A program made the translations under genes and the position numbers. Positions 24,701 to 33,157 of a stretch of DNA of 62,211 bases are shown piece by piece (position 1 is the stretch's first letter; each line of letters opens with the position of its first letter). Location: contig ONVI01000021.1 in the NCBI GenBank assembly GCA_900321275.1, forward strand, positions 1 to 62,211, in the 5' to 3' direction. This stretch comes from an uncultured Eubacteriales bacterium (GTDB lineage: Bacteria > Bacillota > Clostridia > Oscillospirales > Oscillospiraceae). The notes beneath the pieces are model-generated. The model saw only the letters and a list, made by a program, of their open reading frames with translations. It ran no database searches and was not told the origin of the DNA.

Positions 24701-25405
24701 GGAGAAGAGCCAGTCGACCGCTTCGGCGCTGTTCTCGGCCAGGGTGCGCACCAGGTCGGGATCGGCGAGGTCATGGCCGAGACGGAGGGTATCGTCGACA
24801 AAGTTGTCCACGGTGTTGCCCTCAAGGCCGAGCTCGGCCTGCACCTTGGTGTCGGCCGCGTTCATGCCGCCCTCGGCGCGGAGGCTGTTGCCGCCGACAA
24901 AGGGCATCTTCTCGAGCAGGATGACCTTCATCCCCTGCTGGGTCGCCATGACGGAAGCGGTCAGGCCCGCGCCGCCCGCGCCGACCACGACCACGTCGCA
25001 GTCCAGGGTGACCTCTTCCTTTTCCTTGGGGGCAGCCTCGCCGGAGGCGGCGCCCGCGTAGGCGGCGGGATCAAAGCCCATGGAGGTCAGCGCCTCGGTG
25101 ACGGCGGTCTTGATGGCGGTGCTGGTAACAGTCGCGCCGGAGATGCCGTCGACCTCGATGCTGTTGGCTTCCACAATCGCGCCGGGAAGCTTTTCCACGG
25201 CCACGGAGCCGATGCCCGGGGTCTCGTTCTGCTGGAGTACGGTAACCTCATAAATGGTGTTCGCGTCGGCCTTGACCTCGACGATCACCTCGCCGTCGAT
25301 GCCGGTGCCCTTGCCGGTGGCGGTCTGCGCGTCATCCGCGTAGGCCGGAACCACGAGGGTCAGGAGCATCATGACAGCCAGAATCAGGGATAATGCTTTC
25401 TTCAT
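21791..25405 (-). CDS. Exported tandem FMN/FAD fumarate-reductase-like flavoprotein (two complete modules)
   Basis: A 1204-residue protein with a signal peptide (cleavage near AYA-DD, residue 23). Module 1: FMN-binding domain (about 28-107) with the ApbE-type flavinylation site DGISGAT (Thr92), then an FAD-binding-2/fumarate reductase domain (about 135-575) with VVGAGGAGL, QLHPT (His373), GRDVVS (Arg410), IHHTMGG (His515) and HGGNRVGGNA (Arg555). Module 2 repeats this: DAITGAT (Thr662), VIGAGGAGM, QLHPT, TRDKVS, VHHTMGG and HGNNRLGGNA. By comparison with flavocytochrome c fumarate reductases all catalytic residues are kept in both. The substrate may be fumarate, urocanate or another enoate. 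GGAGG before ATG; own promoter. No ApbE gene in the window. Confidence 0.85.
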   Translation of the reverse strand: MKKALSLILAVMMLLTLVVPAYADDAQTATGKGTGIDGEVIVEVKADANTIYEVTVLQQNETPGIGSVAVEKLPGAIVEANSIEVDGISGATVTSTAIKTAVTEALTSMGFDPAAYAGAASGEAAPKEKEEVTLDCDVVVVGAGGAGLTASVMATQQGMKVILLEKMPFVGGNSLRAEGGMNAADTKVQAELGLEGNTVDNFVDDTLRLGHDLADPDLVRTLAENSAEAVDWLFSIDAPLEKVKATGGTQHQYLHQPADGQAVGSYLVAKLSAKAEELGIDVRVNTKATEILMDNGRAVGVKAEDEDHNYTINAKSVVLATGGFGANFDLMASYDPSLANAVTTNHAGAQGDGIMMAQAVGADTVDMEQIQLHPTVIQSNGLLVSESLRSYGAVIVNTEGKRFVNDLAGRDVVSQAELKQPDGYCFIIFDQNLVDHLALTKKFIDGGYALTGDTYVALAREMGLEGDAVENFVNTMVAWNESCAKGVDEEWGRNNGMEAQATAPFYAIKIAPGIHHTMGGIKIDEKAEVIDTDGNVIPGLFACGETTGGIHGGNRVGGNAVCDFIVFGRIAGMSASEFAKGGASETAAAKEEPADVATATAKAPGIGGDVVVEVKADAATIYEVNILEQNETPGIGSVAAEKLPAAMVAGNTVDVDAITGATVTSTAIKTAVTEALTSLGFDPAAYTGAPAGAAAPAEKAEETLDCDVVVIGAGGAGMTAAITATDAGKNVILLESTAFPGGNSVRSTGGMNAGPTEWRNQNEFKEAAGVEATLKKVANYPDNARIQELGKIVAEQWEAYQAAPEGYFDTSELFQLDTLIGGGGKNDPALVQKLVESSPDAIAWLDSLNPEIILHNVAAFGGASVKRIHRPVDENGKVISVGAYVVPLLQQNLENRGIKLMTDTPAVEILMDNGTAVGVKAEGPDANYTINAKAVVIASGGFGANNDMIKAVRPELDGFITTNAPGIQGQGIQMAQAVGADTVDMAEIQLHPTVHVEGTSANLITEGLRGDGAILVNQEGKRFFDEVSTRDKVSAAEFEQTGGYAWLIVDSRMSDASNVIQGYINKGFAEKGETWEELAGAIGAPADVLAETMAAWNACVEAKEDKEFGRVSFANPLDQAPFYAIKVQPGVHHTMGGIKINDNAEVIGTDGAVIPGLFAAGETTGGVHGNNRLGGNAVADFTIFGRIAGQSAADFAADELANAA

Positions 25406-25474
25406 ATGCGTCCTCCTTGTAATAGATGGGGCTTCCGTTTACCGGGGCGAATTGCCCTCAGGTATTCTGTGAAA

Positions 25475-25503
25475 AGTATATCATCTCCTCCTTTCAACGT
25501 CAA
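25475..25503 (-). promoter_or_regulatory. Promoter of the tandem reductase gene
   Basis: Minus strand: -35 TTGACG (25503-25498), 17-base spacer, -10 TATACT (25480-25475). The reductase can therefore be expressed apart from the FMN-string gene upstream. Confidence 0.7.
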
Positions 25504-25524
25504 TTGAGAATCCTGTCAATCTGT

Positions 25525-25575
25525 TCAAAAAATTCCCGAAAGAATTCCCGGCAGTCGTATGAACTGCCGGGAATT
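25525..25575 (-). terminator. Terminator of the FMN-string gene
   Basis: Perfect 13-base stem AATTCCCGGCAGT/ACTGCCGGGAATT with a seven-base loop; on the minus strand it is followed by TTTCGGGAATTTTTT. Confidence 0.75.
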
Positions 25576-25593
25576 GAAAGCTTATGTGTGTCT

Positions 25594-27912
25594 TTACGCC
25601 GCCTTGTCCATGGCCTCGCGCACGGCGGTCTTGATGGCGTCGGAGGTAATCGTCGCGCCGGTGATGCCGTCCACGTCGATGCTGTTTGCCTCGACGATGC
25701 GCGCGGGCAGCCATTCGACCGCGACGGAACCGACGCCCTGGGTCTCGCTGCTTTCGAGCACCTTGACATCGGTGACGTTCTTGCCGTCGGTGGTGACCTC
25801 AACGACGATGGGGCCGTTCCTGCCCGCGGCCTCGGCGGTCACGGTGACGGGCGCGGCGGGTGTGCCGTTCCGGGCTGCCTCGATGGCCTGGGCGACGGCA
25901 GCCTTGATGGCGTCGGAGGTAATCGTTGCGCCGGAAACGCCGTCCACGTCGATGCTGTTGGCGTCGACGATGCGCCCGGGCAGCCATTCGACCGCGACGG
26001 AGCCGACGCCCTGGGTCTCGCTGTTTTCAAGAACGTTCACGTCGGTGATGACACCGTCCTTCACGATGACGTCCACGACCATGGGGCCGTTCTTGCCTTC
26101 GACATTGGCCTGCACGTGGGCCGAGCCGACAGGGGCGCCGCCGGGAACGCCGTTCAGCGCGTTCTCAACGGCCTGGGCGACGGCGGCCTTGATCGCGTCG
26201 GAGGTAACGGTCGCGCCGGAGATTCCGTCCACGTCGACGGAGTTTGCCTCGACAATGCGCCCGGGCAGCCATTCGACGGCTACCGCGCCGACACCGACAG
26301 TCTCAACGCTCTCGAGCACCTTCACATCCAGAATGTTGCTGCCGTCGGTTGTGACCTCGACCACGATGGGGCCATTTTTGCCTTCGGCCACGGCCTGCAC
26401 GGTGACAGGCTCTGCCAGCGCGGTTTCCTTCGCGGGGGCGGCTTCTTCTGCGGGAGCTTCCTCAGCAGGAGCGGCTTCCTCGGCGGGAGCGGCGTTCAGG
26501 CTCGCCAGCGCCTCGGTGACGGCTGTCTTGATGGCGGTGCTGGTAACGGTCGCGCCGGTGATGGCGTCGACGTCGACGGAGTTTGCCGCGACGATCGCGC
26601 CGGGGAGCTTCTCGGCAGCCACAGAGCCGATGCCCGGTGTCTCGTTCTGTTCCACGACGGTGACGGCATAGATGTTCGTGCCGTCGGTAACGACCTCGAC
26701 CACGACGTCGCCGCCGATGCCCGCGCCCTTGCCCTGAACGGTGACGGCGTCCGCGGGGATCTCCGCGGGAGCCGATTCTTCAGCAGGAGCGGCTTCCTCG
26801 GCGGGGGCGGCCTCCAGGCTCGCCAGCGCCTCGGTGACGGCTGTCTTGATGGCGGTGCTGGTCACGGTCGCGCCGGTGATGGCATCGACATCGACGGAGT
26901 TGGCCGCGACGATCGCGCCGGGGAGCTTCTCGGCGGCCACGGAGCCGATGCCCGGGGTCTCGTTTTGCTCCACAACCGTGACGGCGTAGATGGTGCTGCC
27001 GTCGGTAACGACCTCGACCACGACGTCGCCGCCGATGCCCGTGCCCTTGCCTTGAACGGTGACGGCGTCGGCGGGGATCTCCGCGGGAGCCGATTCTTCA
27101 GCAGGAGCGGCTTCCTCGGCGGGGGCGGCCTCCGCAGCCGGTGCCGCGGTCTCGGCACCGCCGCCGAAGTTTGCGGGATCAAAGCCCGCAGAGGTCAGGG
27201 CCTCGGCGATGGCGGTCCTGATGGCGGTGGAGGTGACGGTCGCGCCGGTGATGGCGTCGAAGGCGATGGAGTTGGACTCGACAATCACGCTGGGGAGCTG
27301 TTCGGCTGCGACGGAGCCGATGCCCGGCGTCTCGTTCTGCTCAAGAATATTGACCTCATAGATGGTGTTCTCATCAGCCACGATCTCGACGATCACGTCG
27401 CCACCGATGCCCGTACCCTTGCCCTGAACGGTGACCTTGCCGTCTTCCGCGGCGACGGGTCCGGCCAGCTCGACCTCAGGCTCCGGGTCGGGAGCGACAT
27501 AGCCGAAGTTTGCGGGATCGAAGCCCGCTTCGGTGAGGGCGTTGGCAATGGCGGCCTTGATGGCGTCGCTGGTCACGGTGGCAGTGGCGATGCCGTCTAC
27601 ATCGAGGGAATTAGCCGTGCCGATGGCGGCGGGCAGCTGCTCCACCGCGAGGGTGCCAATGCCCGGGGTCTCGTTATGCTCAACGATGGTCACGGAGTAG
27701 ATATTGTCCGCGTCAGCGATGATCTCGACCTTCACGTCCCCAACCTTGCCGGGTGCGGTACCGGTGACGGTAACCGCATCGCTGGAGGCCTTGCGCATGC
27801 CCTTGGCCGGCAGCTTGCCGATCACGGCGATGTTGATCACCAGGACGGCAATCAGCGCCAGAACGAGGATCAGGTCGAACGTGCTGAACTTTTTCTCAAG
27901 GTTGTGTTTCAT
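25594..27912 (-). CDS. Membrane-anchored protein with seven tandem FMN-binding domains
   Basis: A 772-residue protein: short basic start, one transmembrane helix (about 12-32) and then seven FMN-binding (PF04205-type) domains outside the cell. Flavinylation threonines: Thr225, Thr349, Thr455 (DAITGAT), Thr568 (DGISGAT), Thr663 (DGVSGAT) and Thr754 (DGITGAT). The first domain has DGIATAT at 106-112, with the conserved Gly replaced by Thr110, and may be empty. Domains 1-4 carry NETPGIG; domains 5-7 carry ETxGVG.VAVEWLP, so two lineages were joined. Ala/Pro/Glu linkers separate domains 2-5. ApbE would attach FMN. It probably passes electrons along a chain of FMN to the reductase downstream. GGAGG before ATG. 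Confidence 0.85.
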   Translation of the reverse strand: MKHNLEKKFSTFDLILVLALIAVLVINIAVIGKLPAKGMRKASSDAVTVTGTAPGKVGDVKVEIIADADNIYSVTIVEHNETPGIGTLAVEQLPAAIGTANSLDVDGIATATVTSDAIKAAIANALTEAGFDPANFGYVAPDPEPEVELAGPVAAEDGKVTVQGKGTGIGGDVIVEIVADENTIYEVNILEQNETPGIGSVAAEQLPSVIVESNSIAFDAITGATVTSTAIRTAIAEALTSAGFDPANFGGGAETAAPAAEAAPAEEAAPAEESAPAEIPADAVTVQGKGTGIGGDVVVEVVTDGSTIYAVTVVEQNETPGIGSVAAEKLPGAIVAANSVDVDAITGATVTSTAIKTAVTEALASLEAAPAEEAAPAEESAPAEIPADAVTVQGKGAGIGGDVVVEVVTDGTNIYAVTVVEQNETPGIGSVAAEKLPGAIVAANSVDVDAITGATVTSTAIKTAVTEALASLNAAPAEEAAPAEEAPAEEAAPAKETALAEPVTVQAVAEGKNGPIVVEVTTDGSNILDVKVLESVETVGVGAVAVEWLPGRIVEANSVDVDGISGATVTSDAIKAAVAQAVENALNGVPGGAPVGSAHVQANVEGKNGPMVVDVIVKDGVITDVNVLENSETQGVGSVAVEWLPGRIVDANSIDVDGVSGATITSDAIKAAVAQAIEAARNGTPAAPVTVTAEAAGRNGPIVVEVTTDGKNVTDVKVLESSETQGVGSVAVEWLPARIVEANSIDVDGITGATITSDAIKTAVREAMDKAA
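26494..27129 (-). repeat. Two tandem 318-bp repeats encoding FMN domains 3 and 4
   Basis: Residues 262-367 (26812-27129) and 368-473 (26494-26811) are almost identical, including the APAEEAAPAEESAP linker, and differ by only a few residues (GTGIG/GAGIG, GSTIY/GTNIY). This is a recent in-frame duplication of linker plus domain. Confidence 0.75.
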
Positions 27913-27952
27913 GGCGTTTCCTCCAGAATGATAGTGGGGAAAGAAAAAGCTT

Positions 27953-28102
27953 TACTATAAAAGCTGACGCCTTTATAGTAATTTTGAGTGTGCGAAATCC
28001 TCGCCGCTCACGCGGCAGCCGGATTTCATGCACATGTAAATCCCCATGAATCAACTTTTATTCATCGCGGCAAGGCTTGCCGCATGGGGAATGGGGATTT
28101 AC
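27953..28102. promoter_or_regulatory. Hairpins upstream of the FMN-string gene
   Basis: In the 272-base gap there is TACTATAAA/TTTATAGTA (27953-27961, 27972-27980), and a 67-base structure with outer arms GTAAATCCCCAT/ATGGGGATTTAC (28036-28047, 28091-28102) and inner arms GCGGCAAG/CTTGCCGC. They may terminate the PepSY gene or regulate the FMN-string gene; the role is not clear. Confidence 0.4.
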
Positions 28103-28184
28103 TATAAAATTTTACAGTATCCCCGCGCGTTTTGCAAGAGGAAATGTGCAGATTTATCAAAAAAGAAGGTGAAGCTGCCTTTGA

Positions 28185-28475
28185 TCAGTGATCGCGGCCG
28201 CCGTACATGATCTCGCCGGTCTTGGCGTCGACGGCGTATTCGTATTCCTGAAGGCCCTGGTCGAAGGTGATTTCGTACCAGGTTCTGCCGCGCTCCCGCT
28301 CCAGGTCGATTTCCACGTCGTGGACGTCATTGCGGGCGAGGCCCGCGTCGTTCAGCGCGATCTCCAAAGCCCGGTCGCTCCCGATGCGTCCGGCGGCATT
28401 GCGCCAGAGGAAAAATCCGACAAGCAGCGCCGCGGCAAGAATCACGATTAAACCGATGATGAGTGCCTTTTTCAT
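28185..28475 (-). CDS. Small PepSY-domain membrane protein
   Basis: A 96-residue protein with an N-terminal transmembrane segment (about 5-24) and one PepSY domain outside (SDRALEIALNDAGL, then VEIDLERERGRTWYEITF, then YEYAVDAKTGEIM). PepSY domains occur as inhibitors of secreted proteases and as partners of flavin- or iron-dependent membrane redox systems. It lies upstream of the FMN-string and reductase genes on the same strand, so a link with that electron path is possible. GAAAGGA before ATG. Confidence 0.7.
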   Translation of the reverse strand: MKKALIIGLIVILAAALLVGFFLWRNAAGRIGSDRALEIALNDAGLARNDVHDVEIDLERERGRTWYEITFDQGLQEYEYAVDAKTGEIMYGGRDH

Positions 28476-28533
28476 TTCAATTTTCCTTTCTCGAAATACG
28501 CTTGAAAAACAATTGTTTTATGGAAGATCCGTA

Positions 28534-28986
28534 TTATCCGCGTTTTTCACGGAAGAACGCCCGCAGCAGGGCGGCGCATTCCTCCGCCATTACCCCGGCA
28601 TAGACCGCCGGGCGGTGGCCGTAGCGCTCAAAAAACAGGTCGATGACGCTGCCGCAGGAGCCGGAGAGCTTTTCCCGTGCGCCGTAGACCACGACGGGGA
28701 CGCGGGCGTTGATGATCGCCCCGGCGCACATGGGGCAGGGCTCCAGCGTGACATAGAGCGCGCAGCCCTCCAGCCGCCAGTCGCCAAGGGCACGGCAGGC
28801 CTCGCGGATGGCCTCAAGCTCCGCGTGGGCGGTGGCGTCGCCGGTCTCCTCGCGCCGGTTGCGTCCGGAGCTGATCACGCGCCCTTCCGTATCCACGACG
28901 ACCGCGCCCACCGGCACCTCGCCGTGTTCCGCAGCTTCCCGCGCGAGCGCGAGCGCGAGGGACATGTACGATTCGCGTTCGGTCAT
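28534..28986 (-). CDS. tadA: tRNA-specific adenosine deaminase
   Basis: A 150-residue enzyme that converts A34 to inosine in tRNA-Arg(ACG). Zinc and catalytic residues are in TAHAELEAI (His, Glu) and EPCPMCAGA (two Cys). The start is placed at MTERESYM (ATG 28984-28986), which gives the normal length; the open frame continues upstream into a repeat and has no family match there. The ribosome binding site (GGGG) is weak. Confidence 0.92.
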   Translation of the reverse strand: MTERESYMSLALALAREAAEHGEVPVGAVVVDTEGRVISSGRNRREETGDATAHAELEAIREACRALGDWRLEGCALYVTLEPCPMCAGAIINARVPVVVYGAREKLSGSCGSVIDLFFERYGHRPAVYAGVMAEECAALLRAFFREKRG

Positions 28987-29019
28987 AGAATTAACCCCGT
29001 TTATCGCAGTACGTTGAAC

Positions 29020-29100
29020 CTGCTTGTCATTCTGAGGAGCGCAGCGACGAAGAATTCCGTCGTTTCCGCAAACGACCACGGGATCCTTCGCCTGCGCGAA
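29020..29100. repeat. Dispersed repeat (GTCATTCTGAGG...GGGATCCTTCG type)
   Basis: Starts TTGTCATTCTGAGGAGCGCA and ends with GGGATCCTTCG; related palindromic sequence is at 59203-59284. This type of element is abundant in gut Firmicutes genomes. It lies between pta and tadA. Confidence 0.5.
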
Positions 29101-29124
29101 GCCATGGCACGGAAAGACAGCATC

Positions 29125-29152
29125 GCAGGGGAGGAGCAAGCCCCTCCCCTGC
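29125..29152 (-). terminator. Hairpin after pta
   Basis: Perfect 10-base stem GCAGGGGAGG/CCTCCCCTGC 15 bases after the pta stop. The T-run is weak. Confidence 0.5.
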
Positions 29153-29166
29153 AGTATTATACGGAC

Positions 29167-30165
29167 TTATACCAGCGCGGCGGTGATGAGGCTCATCTTA
29201 TAGACTTCTTCGGCGTTGCAGCCGCGGGAGAGGTCGTTGATGGGCGCGTTCAGACCCTGCAGGATGGGGCCGTAGGCCTCGTAGCCGCCGAGACGCTGGG
29301 CGATCTTGTAGCCGATGTTGCCGGACTGGATCTCCGGGAAGATGAAGGTGTTGGCGTAGCCGGCGACCGTGCTGCCGGGGAACTTGAGCTGGCCGACCGT
29401 GGGGGATACGGCAGCATCGAACTGCATCTCGCCGTCGCAGGCGAGCTCCGGATGGGTCTCCTTGACGATGGCGGTGGCGTTGCGCATGAGCTCGGGGCCG
29501 GGGCCCTTGCCGGAGCCCTTGGTGGAGAAGCTCAGCATGGCGATCTTCGGGTCGATGCCGAAGACCTTGGCGGTGCGGGCGGTCTCGACGGCGACCTCGG
29601 CCACCTGCTGGGCGGCGGTGAGGACGACGTTGCCGTCCTTGTCCTTCTTGTCCTCATAGGAGATGTTGATGGCGCAGTCACCCATGGCGATCATTTCATC
29701 GCCGCGGGCCAGAATGAAGCAGGAGGAGACAAGGTTGGAGCCCTTTTTGGTCTTGACGAGCTGCAGGGCGGGGCGGACGGTGTCGGCAGTGGAGTAAGTG
29801 GCGCCGCCGAGCAGGGAGTCGGCCAGCCCCTCTTTGACGAGCATGGTGCCGAAGTAGTTGGATTTCTGGAGCATGGCGCGGGCGTCCTCCGCGGTGGCCT
29901 TGCCCTTGCGCAGCGCGACGAAATCGTCGACGAACTTGTCCATATCGGGATAGGTGGCGGGGTCGATGATCTCCAGCCCCTCGATGTCGAAGCCGCCCTT
30001 TGCGGCCGCGGCCTTGACCTCGTCGACATTGCCGATGAGCACGGGGGTGAGGAAGCCGTCCTTCTTCAGACGCGCGGCGGCCTCGAGAATACGGGCGTCG
30101 GTGCCCTCGGGGAAGACGATCTTGCGTGGATTGGCTTTGAGGATCTCGATCAGCTTTTCAAACAT
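29167..30165 (-). CDS. pta: Phosphate acetyltransferase
   Basis: A 332-residue phosphotransacetylase, short class I form, that interconverts acetyl-CoA and acetyl phosphate in the acetate-forming ATP pathway. Family blocks: IVFPEGTDARILEAA, SNYFGTMLVKEGLADSLLGG, MLSFSTKGSGKGP, and FPEIQSGNIGYKIAQRLGG. The start at MFEKLIEIL (ATG 30163-30165) has GGAGG nine bases upstream; the longer frame adds six residues without support. No ackA is visible next to it. Butyryl specificity cannot be excluded. Confidence 0.93.
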   Translation of the reverse strand: MFEKLIEILKANPRKIVFPEGTDARILEAAARLKKDGFLTPVLIGNVDEVKAAAAKGGFDIEGLEIIDPATYPDMDKFVDDFVALRKGKATAEDARAMLQKSNYFGTMLVKEGLADSLLGGATYSTADTVRPALQLVKTKKGSNLVSSCFILARGDEMIAMGDCAINISYEDKKDKDGNVVLTAAQQVAEVAVETARTAKVFGIDPKIAMLSFSTKGSGKGPGPELMRNATAIVKETHPELACDGEMQFDAAVSPTVGQLKFPGSTVAGYANTFIFPEIQSGNIGYKIAQRLGGYEAYGPILQGLNAPINDLSRGCNAEEVYKMSLITAALV

Positions 30166-30296
30166 GGATTCTACCTCCAGCATTATATTTTTTGTTTGGT
30201 ACTATAAAGATAGCACGAAGCGGAGCTGATTTCAAGATTTTCTATTTACAAAGTAAAGCTCCCCGGATATAATATACCGACTGTAATCAAGAATAG

Positions 30297-30523
30297 GGAA
30301 GCGCTGATTCAATCGAAGTGTGCGGATTGACGAGCAGATTTTTCGCCTGATGAAGGTGAGAAATTGCAGATGTACTTAAGTGAGCGTCCAAATCTTTGAT
30401 TTGGCTAACGCGAACTTATACATGTGAGCAAAGCGAATCGGATTGTGTACATCAAGATTGCGAGACAAAATCAGACGGAAAAGGTGCCGTCAAGACGTGC
30501 GCGGCGATTGATTCAGCGTTTCC
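30297..30523. repeat. MITE, 227 bp with 19-bp terminal inverted repeats
   Basis: GGAAGCGCTGATTCAATCG at 30297-30315 and CGATTGATTCAGCGTTTCC at 30505-30523 pair in 17 of 19 positions. The interior has no family-like coding sequence and is less GC-rich than the neighbours. It takes up most of the 377-base gap between pta and the XRE regulator gene. Confidence 0.65.
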
Positions 30524-30542
30524 TCAGACAAGGAGCCGCAGT

Positions 30543-30865
30543 ATGAACCGCAGCTTTCCCGAAATTCTCTCCGCCCTCAGAAAGGAGCGGAGCATCAACC
30601 AGCGCACGGCGGCACAGGACCTCGGCATCAGCCAGGCGCTTTTGAGCCACTACGAAAACGGCGCGCGCGAACCCGGCCTGGGCTTTGTCTGCCGCGCCTG
30701 CGACTACTACGGCGTGAGCGCCGACTATCTCCTGGGCCGCAGCGACCGGCCCGACGCCGCCCTGAGCGCGGCACAGACCGCGGCGGACTACCTTGACCGT
30801 CTGCGCGGCCTGATCGGGGAAGCCAGCGCCGCCATGAACGAATACACAGGAAAGGGGCATGACGT

Positions 30866-30869
<4 letters not shown>
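30543..30869 (+). CDS. XRE-family helix-turn-helix regulator
   Basis: A 108-residue protein. Residues about 8-62 form an XRE HTH ([20 protein letters not shown] followed by [12 protein letters not shown]), and [14 protein letters not shown] is typical of clostridial members. The short C-terminal tail probably dimerises. ATG 30543 has AAGGAG seven bases upstream. The stop overlaps the lepA start (ATGA), so regulator and translation factor are coupled. Its promoter must lie in or near the MITE upstream. Confidence 0.8.
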
Positions 30870-32654
<1,785 letters not shown>

Positions 32655-32671
<17 letters not shown>

Positions 32672-32698
32672 AAAAATGAAGCTCGACGAGTGAAAAAA
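32655..32698. repeat. 22-bp tandem duplication at the 3' end of lepA
   Basis: The 22-base unit beginning TGAAGCTCGACGAGTG occurs twice head to tail (32655-32676, 32677-32698); the first copy contains the lepA stop codon. Confidence 0.85.
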
Positions 32699-32705
32699 TA
32701 AGTCC

Positions 32706-32734
32706 TTGTCTTTCCCATATTTTTATAGTATAAT
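32706..32734 (+). promoter_or_regulatory. Promoter of the yloU/fakA unit
   Basis: -35 TTGTCT (32706-32711), 17-base spacer, -10 TATAAT (32729-32734). Confidence 0.7.
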
Positions 32735-32796
32735 ATCATCCCGGTTTGTGCGGGAACGCAAAACCGTACGCGATTTGAAAGGGGGGCGCCCATTCC

Positions 32797-33144
32797 GTGA
32801 TTAATCTCTCGAACGAAAAGGGTACGATCAGCATTACGAGCGAGGTTTTGACCTACCTGGCCGGCGTGGCGGCGACGAGCTGCTTCGGCGTCAAAGGCAT
32901 GGTTGACCGCAGCAAGGAAGGCGTCATGCAGCTGCTGCGCAGGGAGTCCATTTCCAAGGGCGTCACCGTGCACTTTGAGGACGACGGCGCGATCTCCCTG
33001 GAGCTTCATATCGGCGTGGATCACGGCGTCAACATGAGCGCCGTCGCGCGGAGCATTATCAACGAGGTCAGCTATAAGCTGTCAAAGTCCGCGGGCGTAC
33101 CCGTCCGCCGCGTCGACGTCTTCATCGACACGATCATAGGATAA
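32797..33144 (+). CDS. Asp23/Gls24 family protein (YloU-like)
   Basis: A 115-residue protein starting at GTG 32797 after GGGGGG. The Asp23 fold is shown by GTISITSEVLTYLAGVAA, then GVKGMVD, and a C-terminal VPVRRVDVFIDTI. In Firmicutes this gene is nearly always followed by the fatty-acid kinase FakA homologue, as here (13 bases apart). Role: cell-envelope-associated protein of unclear activity. Confidence 0.85.
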   Translation: MINLSNEKGTISITSEVLTYLAGVAATSCFGVKGMVDRSKEGVMQLLRRESISKGVTVHFEDDGAISLELHIGVDHGVNMSAVARSIINEVSYKLSKSAGVPVRRVDVFIDTIIG

Positions 33145-33157
33145 GAGGAACAGACAC

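Noticed and set aside
21584-25393. Very long plus-strand open frame (over 1200 codons) opposite the tandem reductase gene
   Set aside because: It is a GC-rich antisense shadow: its translation is Gly/Asp/Val/His-rich without any family motif, while the minus strand has full catalytic motifs, a signal peptide and a promoter.
26494-27129. Assembly artefact as explanation of the FMN-domain duplication
   Set aside because: The two units differ at several positions and the junctions stay in frame, which fits a real duplication; reads would settle it.
28987-29139. N-terminal extension of TadA in the upstream open frame
   Set aside because: The extension lies within a dispersed repeat and has no counterpart in the TadA family; MTERESYM gives the normal length.
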